From assembly GCF_014644295.1 (NCBI RefSeq), contig NZ_BMKK01000003.1, forward strand, positions 186,001-250,000: 64,000 nucleotides of DNA, in the 5' to 3' direction. The DNA comes from Emticicia aquatilis. GTDB taxonomy: Bacteria > Bacteroidota > Bacteroidia > Cytophagales > Spirosomataceae. The notes under the pieces were generated by a model. It was not told the DNA's origin. It searched no databases and worked only from the letters and a program-made list of their open reading frames with translations. Below, piece after piece: positions 26,385 through 33,902 of the stretch. Both the position numbers and the translations under genes were made by a program. The first letter of the stretch is position 1; every line of letters starts with the position of its first letter.

Positions 26385-27350
26385 TTATCTATTTTGAAAA
26401 TTTATCATCCAATTTATTCCGTATTTGTCAGCGAACTCTCCAAAATAAGCTCCAAAAAACATATCAGCCATTGGCATTGTCACGTTGCCATCAACCGAAA
26501 GCTCGTTGAATAATCGGTCGGCTTCTTCCCTTGTTTCGGGTTCGATACACAAGTGTATATTATTGCCTTTGGTTAGCGTAAAACCCATTTCTTTCGGAGC
26601 ATCCGTACCCATCAATACATGGCCGCCAGTGATAGGTAGTTCCACATGCAAAATCATATTTTTTATACTCTCGTCCACTGGTGGCTGACTATCAGCTGGT
26701 ATATCGCCAAAGCGTTGGATGCCCTTACCAATGAATTCCGTTTTGAAAACCTTTTTGTAGAATAAAAACGCTTCTTCTGTATTACCATCAAAATTCAAAT
26801 AACTTGTTACTCTGGCCTTATTAGAAGTTTTATTTTGCTCACGAAGCATAAATTTAGCCTCAATGTACTGGTCAAGATTTTCGAGTGCCATGCTAAATCC
26901 TTCCTTAAAGCCCATTTCAATTACTTTTTCGAGGTCGGTGAGGCTTTGATATTGAGCTACTATTGTCACTAATGTTTTATCATTAGATACTGTTGTAAAC
27001 GAATTTGTCCATTGCGTTCGGGGCATATCCATATTTACTACACCGTTTTCATCGCAAAAGGCATCTAAACCCGTGTAACTTTTCTGCTTATCAATTTTTA
27101 AGTAATCGTTTTTGCACCAATGCACCTCGCCTGCCGGACTAATCATACAATACAACCACATACCACCCTCTCTAAAATCCATCGACTTGGTTTTGTTTTG
27201 GTAAGGCTTTGGTGCCCACCATTGGTCAAGAATTTCGGGATTTGTCCAAGCCTCCCACACCAATGCAAGGTCGGCGTTAAATTCTCGCTGTACATTTACA
27301 GTATTGTTAGCTTTGTTTACGGTAAAGTCAAAAAGTAATGCTGTTTTCAT
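26385..27350 (-). CDS. SRPBCC (AHSA1-like) and VOC domain fusion protein
   Basis: 321 residues joining two domains usually encoded separately. Residues about 12-170 are an AHSA1-type START-like domain ('VQREFNADLALVWEAWTNPE...WWAPKPY', 'MGFKEGFSMALENLDQYIE'), a fold that binds small hydrophobic ligands. Residues about 180-320 are a PhnB/YjdN-type VOC domain ('VTSYLNFDGNTEEAFLFYKKVF', 'ADKYGINWMINFQNR'). The junction is a short charged linker. The start overlaps the stop of the small ArsR-tail reading frame by ATGA, and DoxX follows after 4 bases. ArsR, AHSA1 and DoxX/VOC genes often occur together, so the fusion may have formed from such an operon. Confidence 0.85.
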   Translation of the reverse strand: MKTALLFDFTVNKANNTVNVQREFNADLALVWEAWTNPEILDQWWAPKPYQNKTKSMDFREGGMWLYCMISPAGEVHWCKNDYLKIDKQKSYTGLDAFCDENGVVNMDMPRTQWTNSFTTVSNDKTLVTIVAQYQSLTDLEKVIEMGFKEGFSMALENLDQYIEAKFMLREQNKTSNKARVTSYLNFDGNTEEAFLFYKKVFKTEFIGKGIQRFGDIPADSQPPVDESIKNMILHVELPITGGHVLMGTDAPKEMGFTLTKGNNIHLCIEPETREEADRLFNELSVDGNVTMPMADMFFGAYFGEFADKYGINWMINFQNR

Positions 27351-27460
27351 TTTTTCTTTTTTTTGATTGTTGTTAATACTTCGTCTAATTGATTAAAACG
27401 GCTCGCCCAAATCTTCTTGAATTGTTTTAACCATTGGTCTATTTTTTTCATTTTATCCAT
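27347..27460 (-). pseudogene. C-terminal remnant of an ArsR-family repressor
   Basis: A 37-residue reading frame, ATG at 27460 and TGA at 27347-27349, overlaps the next gene by four bases. The peptide (M-D-K-M-K-K-I-D-Q-W-L-K-Q-F..., then W-A-S-R-F-N-Q-L-D-E-V-L) looks like the last helix of ArsR repressors that precede AHSA1 genes, where 'WLEQYRxFWExRLDxLDxYL' is usual. The winged-helix part, which should be about 65-75 residues, is missing entirely, yet promoter and operator upstream are intact. An internal deletion is the simplest explanation. It might instead be a real mini-protein; the family assignment is by pattern and not proven. Confidence 0.55.
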
Positions 27461-27473
27461 TTTAATAAATAAC

Positions 27474-27519
27474 GAAACCATTTGGTTGCAAATATATGTG
27501 CAACTATTCGGTTTCGCAA
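27474..27519 (-). promoter_or_regulatory. promoter with long dyad operator (ArsR-type)
   Basis: On the minus strand a -33 TTG (27517-27519) and an exact -7 TATATTTG (27489-27496) are 20 bases apart. Overlapping them is a two-step dyad: GAAACC (27474-27479), GTTGC (27485-27489), GCAAC (27500-27504) and GGTTTC (27510-27515), symmetric about 27494/27495 and 42 bases long. Such a site covering the -7 box is what an ArsR repressor would bind. It drives the remnant and the SRPBCC-VOC/DoxX genes. Confidence 0.75.
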
Positions 27520-27603
27520 AATTATTTTTAAATTTTTCTCAAGTTTTTAAAATAGAATAGAAATTTTCGGTTGGAAAATTTTAATAAATAATTATAAATG
27601 AGG

Positions 27604-28161
27604 CTAATTCAACAAAGCTTCAAGGATTTCTCCAATCCGCTTTTCTTTGGTAGGTATAGTTTTGGCGGCTTTCAATCCATAGAGCATGAGTTTTTGTTTT
27701 GATTTGCTTAGGGCTTGAAATTTTTGTTTTGAGCCATTTGTTTGACTAAATGCCAACTCCAAAATCTCAGGAATTTCCAGTGCTTCAATGCTATCGAGGA
27801 TAGTCCAAGAGCCATTTTGTTTGGCTATTTCTACACTTTTTAGGCCTGTATGTGTCATTAGGCCGGCAGCGGTGAGTTGTTCAATTTTATCTTTATTGAC
27901 TCTCGACCACGTACTTTTAGCTTTACGTTTGGTAAAATATTGGTGCGAAGTTTCGGAATCTATTTTCACTCTTTTGCTATCTATCCAGCCAAAGCATAGA
28001 GCCACATCAACGGCCTCCGACCAAGAAATTGTGGGTTTTCCAGAGCTTTTACTATAATATACCAGCCAAACAGCTTGTGTAGAAAGACAGTTTTGTTCTA
28101 ACCATTCTCGCCAAGCCGAAACACTGGTTGGATAGAAAATTTCGATTTCTTTATTTTGCAT
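27604..28161 (-). CDS. YdeI/OmpD-associated-family protein
   Basis: 185 residues, the usual size of the family. 'WREWLEQNCLSTQAVWLVYYSKSSGKPTISWSEAVDVALCFGWIDSKRVKID' in the first third and 'FTKRKAKSTWSRVNKDKIEQLTAAGLMT' in the middle are diagnostic. The molecular activity is not established; members are annotated as bacteriocin-protection or OmpD-associated proteins. Stands alone on the minus strand, between the ArsR-type promoter region and a short terminator-like hairpin. Confidence 0.85.
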   Translation of the reverse strand: MQNKEIEIFYPTSVSAWREWLEQNCLSTQAVWLVYYSKSSGKPTISWSEAVDVALCFGWIDSKRVKIDSETSHQYFTKRKAKSTWSRVNKDKIEQLTAAGLMTHTGLKSVEIAKQNGSWTILDSIEALEIPEILELAFSQTNGSKQKFQALSKSKQKLMLYGLKAAKTIPTKEKRIGEILEALLN

Positions 28162-28260
28162 AAAAAGTAATGTTACATTGATTTTAATCGAATATAAAAT
28201 TAATTATTTCATGGCTATTTCAGAGAATTGTTCTCGAAAACTCTTTATGAATACATAAAA

Positions 28261-28289
28261 AGGGTAGCTTGAATTTTCCAAACTACCCT
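28261..28289 (-). terminator. short terminator-like hairpin
   Basis: AGGGTAG (28261-28267) pairs with CTACCCT (28283-28289), preceded on the plus strand by a run of A that becomes a T-run on the minus strand. It follows the ABM gene stop (28297) by 8 bases on that strand. Confidence 0.5.
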
Positions 28290-28296
28290 ACAAATA

Positions 28297-28599
28297 TTAA
28301 TTCAGAATTTGATTGGTCAAATAAACCTCTCGATTTGCCAATAGTGGCACAATCTGATTGACGACTATGCCTTGAAAATGTTCTGAGTTTCTGTGTTTAT
28401 TCAATGCATTTTCATCTTGGTAGGCTTCAGATAATATCAAGGTATTTTCATCGGTTTGACTTTGGTGAATTTTATAAAACAAATTCCCGCTTTCTGCTCT
28501 ACTTTTTTCAGCAACGTCATTCAGTAGATTTAATACATTCGGTAATTGATTTTCGGCAACTTGCCATTTGGCAAATACAAAAATTACGTTCGAGTTCAT
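28297..28599 (-). CDS. antibiotic biosynthesis monooxygenase (ABM) domain protein
   Basis: 100-residue single-domain protein of the dimeric alpha/beta-barrel fold. 'VIFVFAKWQVAENQLPNVLNLLNDVAEKSRAESGNLFYKIHQSQTDENTLILSEAYQDENALNKHRNSEHFQ' follows the ABM/YgiN pattern, including the E-x-Y-x-D-x-x-A-x-x-x-H-x-x-S/T-x-H-F end motif. YgiN-type members act on quinols or protect against quinones. It stands next to a DJ-1-type gene and a quinone reductase gene, consistent with electrophile defence, but no substrate can be named. Confidence 0.85.
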   Translation of the reverse strand: MNSNVIFVFAKWQVAENQLPNVLNLLNDVAEKSRAESGNLFYKIHQSQTDENTLILSEAYQDENALNKHRNSEHFQGIVVNQIVPLLANREVYLTNQILN

Positions 28600-28693
28600 G
28601 TCTTTATGATTTAGCTTTTATCAAAAAATTGAATAAAATAGTCCTTACTCCGCTTATTTTATCAGAAGAAGAGCAAGGACTTACAATTACAAA

Positions 28694-29365
28694 TTATGCT
28701 TCTAAAATAGCAATCATTTTTTCGGCAACACCTTTGGCAGAAGCTGGATTTTGACCAGTTACTACTCGTCCATCGGCAATACTATTGGCCGACCACAGTT
28801 CAGCAGCGTGAAAAATTGCACCTTGAGCAGTAAGAGCCGATTGAAGGTCAAAAGACACATCAGGTCGTGCATAATTATCTTCTTCGGCAGTGGTAAAAGA
28901 AGCAATATTTTTGCCATTTACTAAATAGCTACCGTCACTCAATTTTACATTCAATAAAGACACAGGTCCATGACAAACAGCACCTACAACGGCCCCTCTT
29001 TCGTAAGTATCAGCGATTACTTTTTTCAATTCGGGAGCTTCTACCATATCTACCATTGGAGCCAAGCCTCCTGGAATAAAGATGGCATCATACTGGTTTA
29101 CATCCACATTTGATAATTTGGCTGCTTTTTGCATATTTGCCCAGCCTTCACCAGTCAAGAACGCCAAGTTATCTGGGTCATTGGCTAAGAAAAGAGCGTC
29201 TAAATAAGGGGTGTCGCCCGATTGTGTTGCAAAATCAATTTGGTAACCTGCACGGTTGAATTCGGCATAAGGGTGAGCCACTTCGGGCAAAAATGTACCA
29301 GTTCTTCTATTGTTTGGGCCAATTGAATTAGCGTTTGATGCGATGATTAATACTTTCGGTTTCAT
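28694..29365 (-). CDS. DJ-1/PfpI-family protein
   Basis: 223 residues of the class I glutamine amidotransferase-like fold. The nucleophile C131 lies in 'GAVCHGPVSLL' with H132 beside it, and the partner acid E28 is in 'GTFLPEVAHPY', as in HchA/Hsp31-like proteins. Relatives are glyoxalases III or chaperones; stress protection against dicarbonyls is a reasonable expectation. Its promoter region (29483-29528) shares 37 of 46 bases with that of the dehydrogenase gene upstream, including a CRP-type box. Confidence 0.88.
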   Translation of the reverse strand: MKPKVLIIASNANSIGPNNRRTGTFLPEVAHPYAEFNRAGYQIDFATQSGDTPYLDALFLANDPDNLAFLTGEGWANMQKAAKLSNVDVNQYDAIFIPGGLAPMVDMVEAPELKKVIADTYERGAVVGAVCHGPVSLLNVKLSDGSYLVNGKNIASFTTAEEDNYARPDVSFDLQSALTAQGAIFHAAELWSANSIADGRVVTGQNPASAKGVAEKMIAILEA

Positions 29366-29482
29366 ATCTATAAATGTTTAAAATTGTTATTTTGATTATT
29401 TATTTCGAACTTCACCGTGAGCTGCTCCATGTCGGTATTGTTCTGATTTTTGATGTAAAATTACTACTTGGTAGGCTCTGAC

Positions 29483-29528
29483 TCGAAGGAGGGAAATCAC
29501 TTTGTTGGTGTGATTTAAATCACTTCTG
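29483..29528 (-). promoter_or_regulatory. CRP-type box in a duplicated control region, upstream of the DJ-1 gene
   Basis: TGTGATTTAAATCACT at 29509-29524 contains the perfect palindrome GTGATTTAAATCAC and fits the CRP consensus TGTGA-N6-TCACA except for the last base. The 46 bases 29483-29528 match 30376-30421 at 37 positions. Further along the minus strand lies TAATTTTA (complement of about 29456-29463), a likely -7 element, with the box above the -33 region, as for a class I activator. Confidence 0.7.
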
Positions 29529-30323
29529 TCAGTGAATTCCTTTCAATATTCCACCATCAACTCTGATAGCTGCACCATTGGTTGCGGCTGCCCATTGGCT
29601 CGAAACATACAGCACTGCACTGGCAACTTCGTCAGGCGTAATGAATCGTTGTAACAAACTCAACGGACGGGTTTCGGCAAAAAACTGATGCTCAACTTCT
29701 TTCGGTGTTAGATTTTTTTGTACGGCAAGTTCGCCAATGAAGCGTTCTACTCCATCTGAGAATGTTGGCCCAGGTAAAATAGAATTTACAGTTACGCCCG
29801 TGCCTTTTGTTAGTTGAGCCAAACCATTAGCAATAGATAGCTGAGCCGTTTTCGACATACCATAATGAATCATTTCGGTTGGAATTTGTATCGCTGATTC
29901 GCTTGAAATAAATAGCACTCTTCCCCAATTATTTGTCAACATTTTTGGCATATATAAACGTGTCAGGCGGATTCCGCTCAAAACATTGATATTAAACATC
30001 TTGAGCCAATCTTCATCCTTCGATTCAAAAAAATTAACAGGTTCGTAAATACCGAGGTTATTGACCAAAATATCTACTTCTGGTACTTCTTTTACCATAC
30101 TATTAAAACCTTCTTCAGTTGTAAGGTCTGCCGCAATTCCGAAAACCTTAGCTTCTGAGATTTCTCTTTTAATGCGACTTACGGCATCATTTACATTTTT
30201 TTCGCTTCGGCCGTTTAAATAAACCAATGCACCTTCTTTTGCAAAACCTTTTGCTATGGCATATCCGATACCAGTTGTTGAGCCTGATACCAAAACTTTT
30301 TTGTTATTGAGTAATAAATCCAT
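29529..30323 (-). CDS. short-chain dehydrogenase/reductase
   Basis: 264-residue classical SDR. Coenzyme motif 'SGSTTGIG' at 13-20, 'NNLG' at 88-91 in place of NNAG, catalytic S140/S141 in 'VLFISSES', and Y154/K158 in 'HYGMSK'. An arginine (R40 in 'NGRS') at the end of the second strand suggests NADP(H) preference. The substrate is not known. Its promoter is a duplicate of that of the DJ-1 gene downstream, so the two should respond to the same signal. Confidence 0.88.
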   Translation of the reverse strand: MDLLLNNKKVLVSGSTTGIGYAIAKGFAKEGALVYLNGRSEKNVNDAVSRIKREISEAKVFGIAADLTTEEGFNSMVKEVPEVDILVNNLGIYEPVNFFESKDEDWLKMFNINVLSGIRLTRLYMPKMLTNNWGRVLFISSESAIQIPTEMIHYGMSKTAQLSIANGLAQLTKGTGVTVNSILPGPTFSDGVERFIGELAVQKNLTPKEVEHQFFAETRPLSLLQRFITPDEVASAVLYVSSQWAAATNGAAIRVDGGILKGIH

Positions 30324-30375
30324 GATTGATAATTGTTAGATTGATGATACAAAATTAGATTCCGCTCGGTCAATG

Positions 30376-30421
30376 TCGAAGGAGCGAAGTCACTAATAAT
30401 GTGTGATTTGAATCACTTCTG
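30376..30421 (-). promoter_or_regulatory. CRP-type box in a duplicated control region, upstream of the SDR gene
   Basis: TGTGATTTGAATCACT at 30402-30417 fits TGTGA-N6-TCAC. On the minus strand a -7 element TAATTTTG (complement of about 30353-30360) lies 18 bases past the TTCGA that both copies share near position -33. The matching element upstream of the DJ-1 gene (29483-29528) keeps the box, the AAGTGA half-site and TCGAAGGAG, while the spacer between them differs. Confidence 0.7.
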
Positions 30422-30428
30422 AAAAGTT

Positions 30429-30468
30429 GAAGGTACGGTCATCAAAATATGCAATTGACCGTACCTTC
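30429..30468. terminator. terminator-like hairpin after the hydrolase gene
   Basis: GAAGGTACGGTCA (30429-30441) and TGACCGTACCTTC (30456-30468) pair without mismatch around a 14-base loop. It begins 15 bases after the minus-strand stop of the alpha/beta hydrolase gene. The T-run afterwards is short. Confidence 0.75.
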
Positions 30469-30482
30469 TATGTTTTAAAGAA

Positions 30483-31295
30483 TTATTGACCGATTTTAGC
30501 GAGTAAATTAGTTATTTCGGTAGGTTGAGATAAAAACTGAGAGTGGCTTGTATTGACCGTATATATTGTCTTAATACCTGCTCCAGCAATCATGCGGTCT
30601 TGTAAGCCAGGCGAAACTACTACATCTTGAAGTGTCTTGATGTAAACCTTTTCTACACTGCCAAAGTTTTGAGGAGTCAATGTAACCTTATTTGTCAACG
30701 GAATCGAAGGTTCGCCTCTATAATTTGTTAATACACTCTCTTTTACATTTTGGCTACCATCATTGATAAACAAACTAATCAGGTTCTCTTTTTTTACATC
30801 AAGTGTCAATTTGTCTGCCGATTCGACAAGATTTGGGCCGAGTTTTGAATCTGGGTCTGAGAAGGCCAAATCAACTAAAGCTTGTCCATTTGTTGGAAGA
30901 AACGCTCCGATATAGACTACTTTATTGATTTTTGAGGGTATTTTTTCAGCAACCGCTGAAACGACCATACCACCCATATTATGCCCAACGAGTATTACTT
31001 TTTCGTTTAATTGAGTGATTGCTGCCACTACTTTATCACGGTATAAATCTAATGTGAGGGTATGTAACGGAGTTTTATCTGTGCCATGCCCAGGTAGTTC
31101 AATGACAATTACTTGATTACCAGCTTTTGTTAAATCAGCACGAACGGCTTCCCATACATAAGGAGCTTGCCACGCACCATGAACAAGAACATAAGTTTGA
31201 GATTTAGCACTTGGAGTTGTATCATCTTTAGTACAAGAAGCAAATGCGAATACTGAACTTGCCGCACTAAGCAGCATTAAAACTAACTTTTTCAT
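30483..31295 (-). CDS. alpha/beta-hydrolase-fold lipoprotein lacking the serine nucleophile
   Basis: 270 residues. The N-terminus has a lipobox 'AFASC' (C21), so the protein is lipid-anchored. 'TYVLVHGAWQAPYVWEAV' (34-51) and 'LPGHGTD' place it in the methyl-esterase/hydroxynitrile-lyase-like branch. The nucleophile elbow reads 'VGHNMGG', with N106 where the family has Ser. The codon is AAT, one transition from AGT. The catalytic His (H251 in 'NTSHSQF') and a candidate acid remain. The protein is otherwise full length and undamaged, so it is either a non-hydrolytic member (binding or lyase-type activity) or inactive. Confidence 0.85.
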   Translation of the reverse strand: MKKLVLMLLSAASSVFAFASCTKDDTTPSAKSQTYVLVHGAWQAPYVWEAVRADLTKAGNQVIVIELPGHGTDKTPLHTLTLDLYRDKVVAAITQLNEKVILVGHNMGGMVVSAVAEKIPSKINKVVYIGAFLPTNGQALVDLAFSDPDSKLGPNLVESADKLTLDVKKENLISLFINDGSQNVKESVLTNYRGEPSIPLTNKVTLTPQNFGSVEKVYIKTLQDVVVSPGLQDRMIAGAGIKTIYTVNTSHSQFLSQPTEITNLLAKIGQ

Positions 31296-31367
31296 TGTAT
31301 TTTATATTTAATATTTAATTGTTTTGCCTACTTTGTATCACGGTGTTCGGCACGTCCGTTCTATTAT

Positions 31368-31955
31368 TTATTTAAATTGCTTGCCTAATTGCTCTACTTC
31401 ATTGAGCCATTTCCTCCGAATTTCATCAGTTGATTTTCTGATAAATCCGAACGTTGAAAACCGAATAGGGTCGAACCCGACGTATCCGAAAATGATGTCT
31501 TTGAGAATTTGATATTGTGATGCACGATAGATGAGATAAAACCACCATTTGGGGGTATCCATTGTTACCATAATCCTGATACTTTTTCCTGCAAGAAGTT
31601 TTTCAGGGAAAATTTTTCCCGAATGGTTTTTGAAGGCAAAACCAGGTAGAAATATCCTATCGAAAAAGCCTTTGGTGATAGCAGGCATAAAACCCCACCA
31701 ATTTGGATATGCTAACACAAGATGGTCGGCCCACGTGATAAGCTGTTGAGCATCACGCAAATCTGCTTCGAGTTGCATAGCTTCGCCAGTTTTATATCCA
31801 TCGGCCAGATTTACGTCGAATTTTAGCCTTGATATATAAATGGTTTTACAAGTAGCTCCTGAGTTTTCAGCACCTTTTTGATAGGCACTAATAAGGGCGT
31901 TGCAGAATGATTTTTCTGAAGGATGTCCTAATATGAGTAATATGTTCTTTGCCAT
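31368..31955 (-). CDS. flavodoxin-fold NAD(P)H:quinone oxidoreductase
   Basis: 195 residues of the NQO1/MdaB/KefF-like family. FMN/FAD-binding features: 'LLILGHPSEKSFCNALISAYQKGAE' at the N-terminus, and 'ADHLVLAYPNWWGFMPAITKGFFDRIFLPGFAF' (77-109), where the Trp-rich loop covers the flavin. It should reduce quinones by two electrons and so prevent semiquinone formation. A Crp/Fnr gene ends 80 bases upstream on the same strand and may regulate it. Confidence 0.88.
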   Translation of the reverse strand: MAKNILLILGHPSEKSFCNALISAYQKGAENSGATCKTIYISRLKFDVNLADGYKTGEAMQLEADLRDAQQLITWADHLVLAYPNWWGFMPAITKGFFDRIFLPGFAFKNHSGKIFPEKLLAGKSIRIMVTMDTPKWWFYLIYRASQYQILKDIIFGYVGFDPIRFSTFGFIRKSTDEIRRKWLNEVEQLGKQFK

Positions 31956-32035
31956 TGCAGTATTTGTTTATTTTGATACTGCAAAGTTCTACTCTAAATG
32001 GAAGGCGTACCTGACACTTAAGAGTCAAAAAACTA

Positions 32036-32623
32036 TTAATGTGCTATTCTTTGTCGAATACGGGTAAGTGACTGCCTCTCGATGCCGAGAAAACTACAAA
32101 GATGTGAAAGAGAAATTCTGTTGAAGAGAGCAGAATTTGATTGCATAAAATTTAGGTATCGTTCCTCTGGCGTTTCAAAAATAAAACTCTCGATTCTGTT
32201 TTGTTGAGCTTTTAGCACTTCTTCGGCTACGATTCGCCCATATCTTTCAAAAAATGGAGAATATTTATATAAAAGTTGCTGATTTTCAAACGAAAGACAA
32301 ATCAAGGAGGTAGGCTCTAAACATTGGATAAAGTACCTACTCGGTTTTTGTGCAATAAATGCTGGATAATGCGTGGCATAATCTCCTTCGGCATAAAAAC
32401 CGACAGTTTTTTCATCACCATCAGGGTCGATAAAATAGGCTCTAACCAAGCCTTTGGTTATAAATCCAATGCTTTTTTGAACCTTATCTGCGTGTACAAA
32501 GTATTCTTTTTTGTTTAATTCCTGTACTGAAACTTTTGAAGCAAAATATAGCAAGTATTCGTCCGAAATATCAGGGCAAATTTCTTTCACGGAATCTAAA
32601 AATATTTCTATTGCAGACTGCAT
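32036..32623 (-). CDS. Crp/Fnr-family transcriptional regulator
   Basis: 195 residues: a cNMP-binding-like beta-roll (about 20-115) and a short winged helix at the C-terminus ('SLSHLCSFLGIERQSLTRIRQRIAH'). The recognition helix has R-Q in place of CRP's R-E. The beta-roll keeps 'SIGFITKGLVRAYFIDPDGDEKTVGF' but not the nucleotide-binding arginine-serine pair. It lies directly downstream of another Crp/Fnr gene (19-base gap) and upstream of the quinone reductase gene. The two adjacent regulators differ clearly in sequence, so any duplication is old. Confidence 0.85.
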   Translation of the reverse strand: MQSAIEIFLDSVKEICPDISDEYLLYFASKVSVQELNKKEYFVHADKVQKSIGFITKGLVRAYFIDPDGDEKTVGFYAEGDYATHYPAFIAQKPSRYFIQCLEPTSLICLSFENQQLLYKYSPFFERYGRIVAEEVLKAQQNRIESFIFETPEERYLNFMQSNSALFNRISLSHLCSFLGIERQSLTRIRQRIAH

Positions 32624-32642
32624 TTAAGTTTATTGAAATTTA

Positions 32643-33203
32643 TCATTGATACAAACGACTGAGTGTTTCTCGACTAACACCCAAAAATTCAGCAATCAAC
32701 TTTTTGGGAATCTGTTGCATCAGATTTGGGTATAATCTCGCAAATTCTTCGTAGCGTTGCTGTGGAGTTCCAGAAAGCAAAAGCTTTATTCTTAATTGCA
32801 AAGCCACATAGCCATTGGTCAGTTTTACTCTGAAGAAATGCTCCATTTTATGAAAGTCGGCCGAGAGTTTTTCTCTACTGTCGAGCGTCAGACACAAAAC
32901 TTCACCCTCAACCAAACATTCAATATACATAGTTGCGGGTTTTCTTTTAAAGAAAGCTGGATAATCTGACATCCACCAGTTTTCTTGGGCAAATTGTAAA
33001 ATATATTCTTTTCCTTGTTCATCTACATAAAACACCTTATAGATACCCGATAACACAAAGTATTCGTGCTTTGCCTCATCACCTTCACTGACGAGGTATT
33101 GCCCTTTTCTAACTCTTCTTGGCGTAAAATGAGTTTTTATACTTTCAAACTCAATTTCATCTATCGGCGTGATATGTTCAATGTGTCTCTGTAGCTTTTC
33201 CAT
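32643..33203 (-). CDS. Crp/Fnr-family transcriptional regulator with CRP-like recognition helix
   Basis: 186 residues from the ATG at 33203; an in-frame TTG two codons earlier is also possible. Beta-roll about 15-115, then helix-turn-helix 'KKLIAEFLGVSRETLSRLYQ'. The R-E-T-x-S-R pattern matches the recognition helix of E. coli CRP (R-E-T-V-G-R), whose Arg and Glu contact the GTGA half-site. Of the four Crp/Fnr proteins in this window it is the only one with this set, and so the best candidate for the TGTGA-N6-TCACT boxes upstream of the DJ-1 and SDR genes. The cAMP-binding arginine is not evident, so the signal is unknown. Confidence 0.87.
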   Translation of the reverse strand: MEKLQRHIEHITPIDEIEFESIKTHFTPRRVRKGQYLVSEGDEAKHEYFVLSGIYKVFYVDEQGKEYILQFAQENWWMSDYPAFFKRKPATMYIECLVEGEVLCLTLDSREKLSADFHKMEHFFRVKLTNGYVALQLRIKLLLSGTPQQRYEEFARLYPNLMQQIPKKLIAEFLGVSRETLSRLYQ

Positions 33204-33273
33204 TCGCAAAAATTCTTTTGCTACAAATATATTAAAAGATTTTTGCTCAGTTGAAAACCTTTATGAACTGATT

Positions 33274-33894
33274 TTAAGCTAAAGTCAGCTTCGCTTTCAA
33301 ATCAGCAATCTCGGCTTTTAAATTTTTGATGTGTTCGTATTGAGGCTTCAAAGCTTCTTCAATTTCCTCAACCGTAAATCGTGGTGTTATATGTTGTGGA
33401 CAATTCCAATCGTAGGCTTCAATGTTGAGTACCATCATACGTTCGGGACGAAATGTATATCCTTCTAAATCAAGCAAATGGTGCAATTCAGGATTATCTT
33501 TTAGCTCCACAACTTCGGCCGTAGCATATATTTTCAAACGTTTTTTGTTGGGATAATCTACTAAAAATAATGACACTTTGTTGTTAGTTTCCAAATTGCC
33601 CACCGTGATATATTGCATATTACCTTTGAAATCAATAAATCCAAGTCGATTAGTATCTAAAACCTTTAAAAAGCCTTTTGGTCCGCCACGGTGCTGGATA
33701 TATGGAAATCCATTTTCGCCAGAAGTTGCCATGTAGAAACTATCTCGTTGAGCAATAAAATTTTGTTCGTATTTAGTCAACCCATCCAAGGTGGTTTGGC
33801 TTTCCATACGAGCATAAGTAGCACGGCTACCCATTTTTTCTTGTAATTTTTTGGCAGCTGAGCTAAAACCGATTTCTGCAAAATTTTTTGCCAT
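33274..33894 (-). CDS. PNPOx-like FMN-binding split-barrel protein
   Basis: 206 residues. The split-barrel core is visible: 'FYMATSGENGFPYIQHRGGPKGFLKVLDTNRLGFIDFKGNMQYITVGNLETNNKVSLFLVDY' (52-113), where the R-G-G-P loop and following strands would hold FMN phosphate. A C-terminal coiled-coil-like helix ends the protein ('EHIKNLKAEIADLKAKL'). Relatives reduce or oxidise small molecules with FMN or F420; the specific reaction is open. A small gene precedes it by 8 bases, and a TetR operator lies upstream of both. Confidence 0.85.
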   Translation of the reverse strand: MAKNFAEIGFSSAAKKLQEKMGSRATYARMESQTTLDGLTKYEQNFIAQRDSFYMATSGENGFPYIQHRGGPKGFLKVLDTNRLGFIDFKGNMQYITVGNLETNNKVSLFLVDYPNKKRLKIYATAEVVELKDNPELHHLLDLEGYTFRPERMMVLNIEAYDWNCPQHITPRFTVEEIEEALKPQYEHIKNLKAEIADLKAKLTLA

Positions 33895-33902
33895 GATTTC
33901 TA

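Noticed and set aside
23880-30323. Recent duplication of the two short-chain dehydrogenase genes
   Set aside because: The proteins share only the general SDR motifs and differ in most positions, so they are not recent copies; only the DJ-1 and second SDR promoters are clearly similar.
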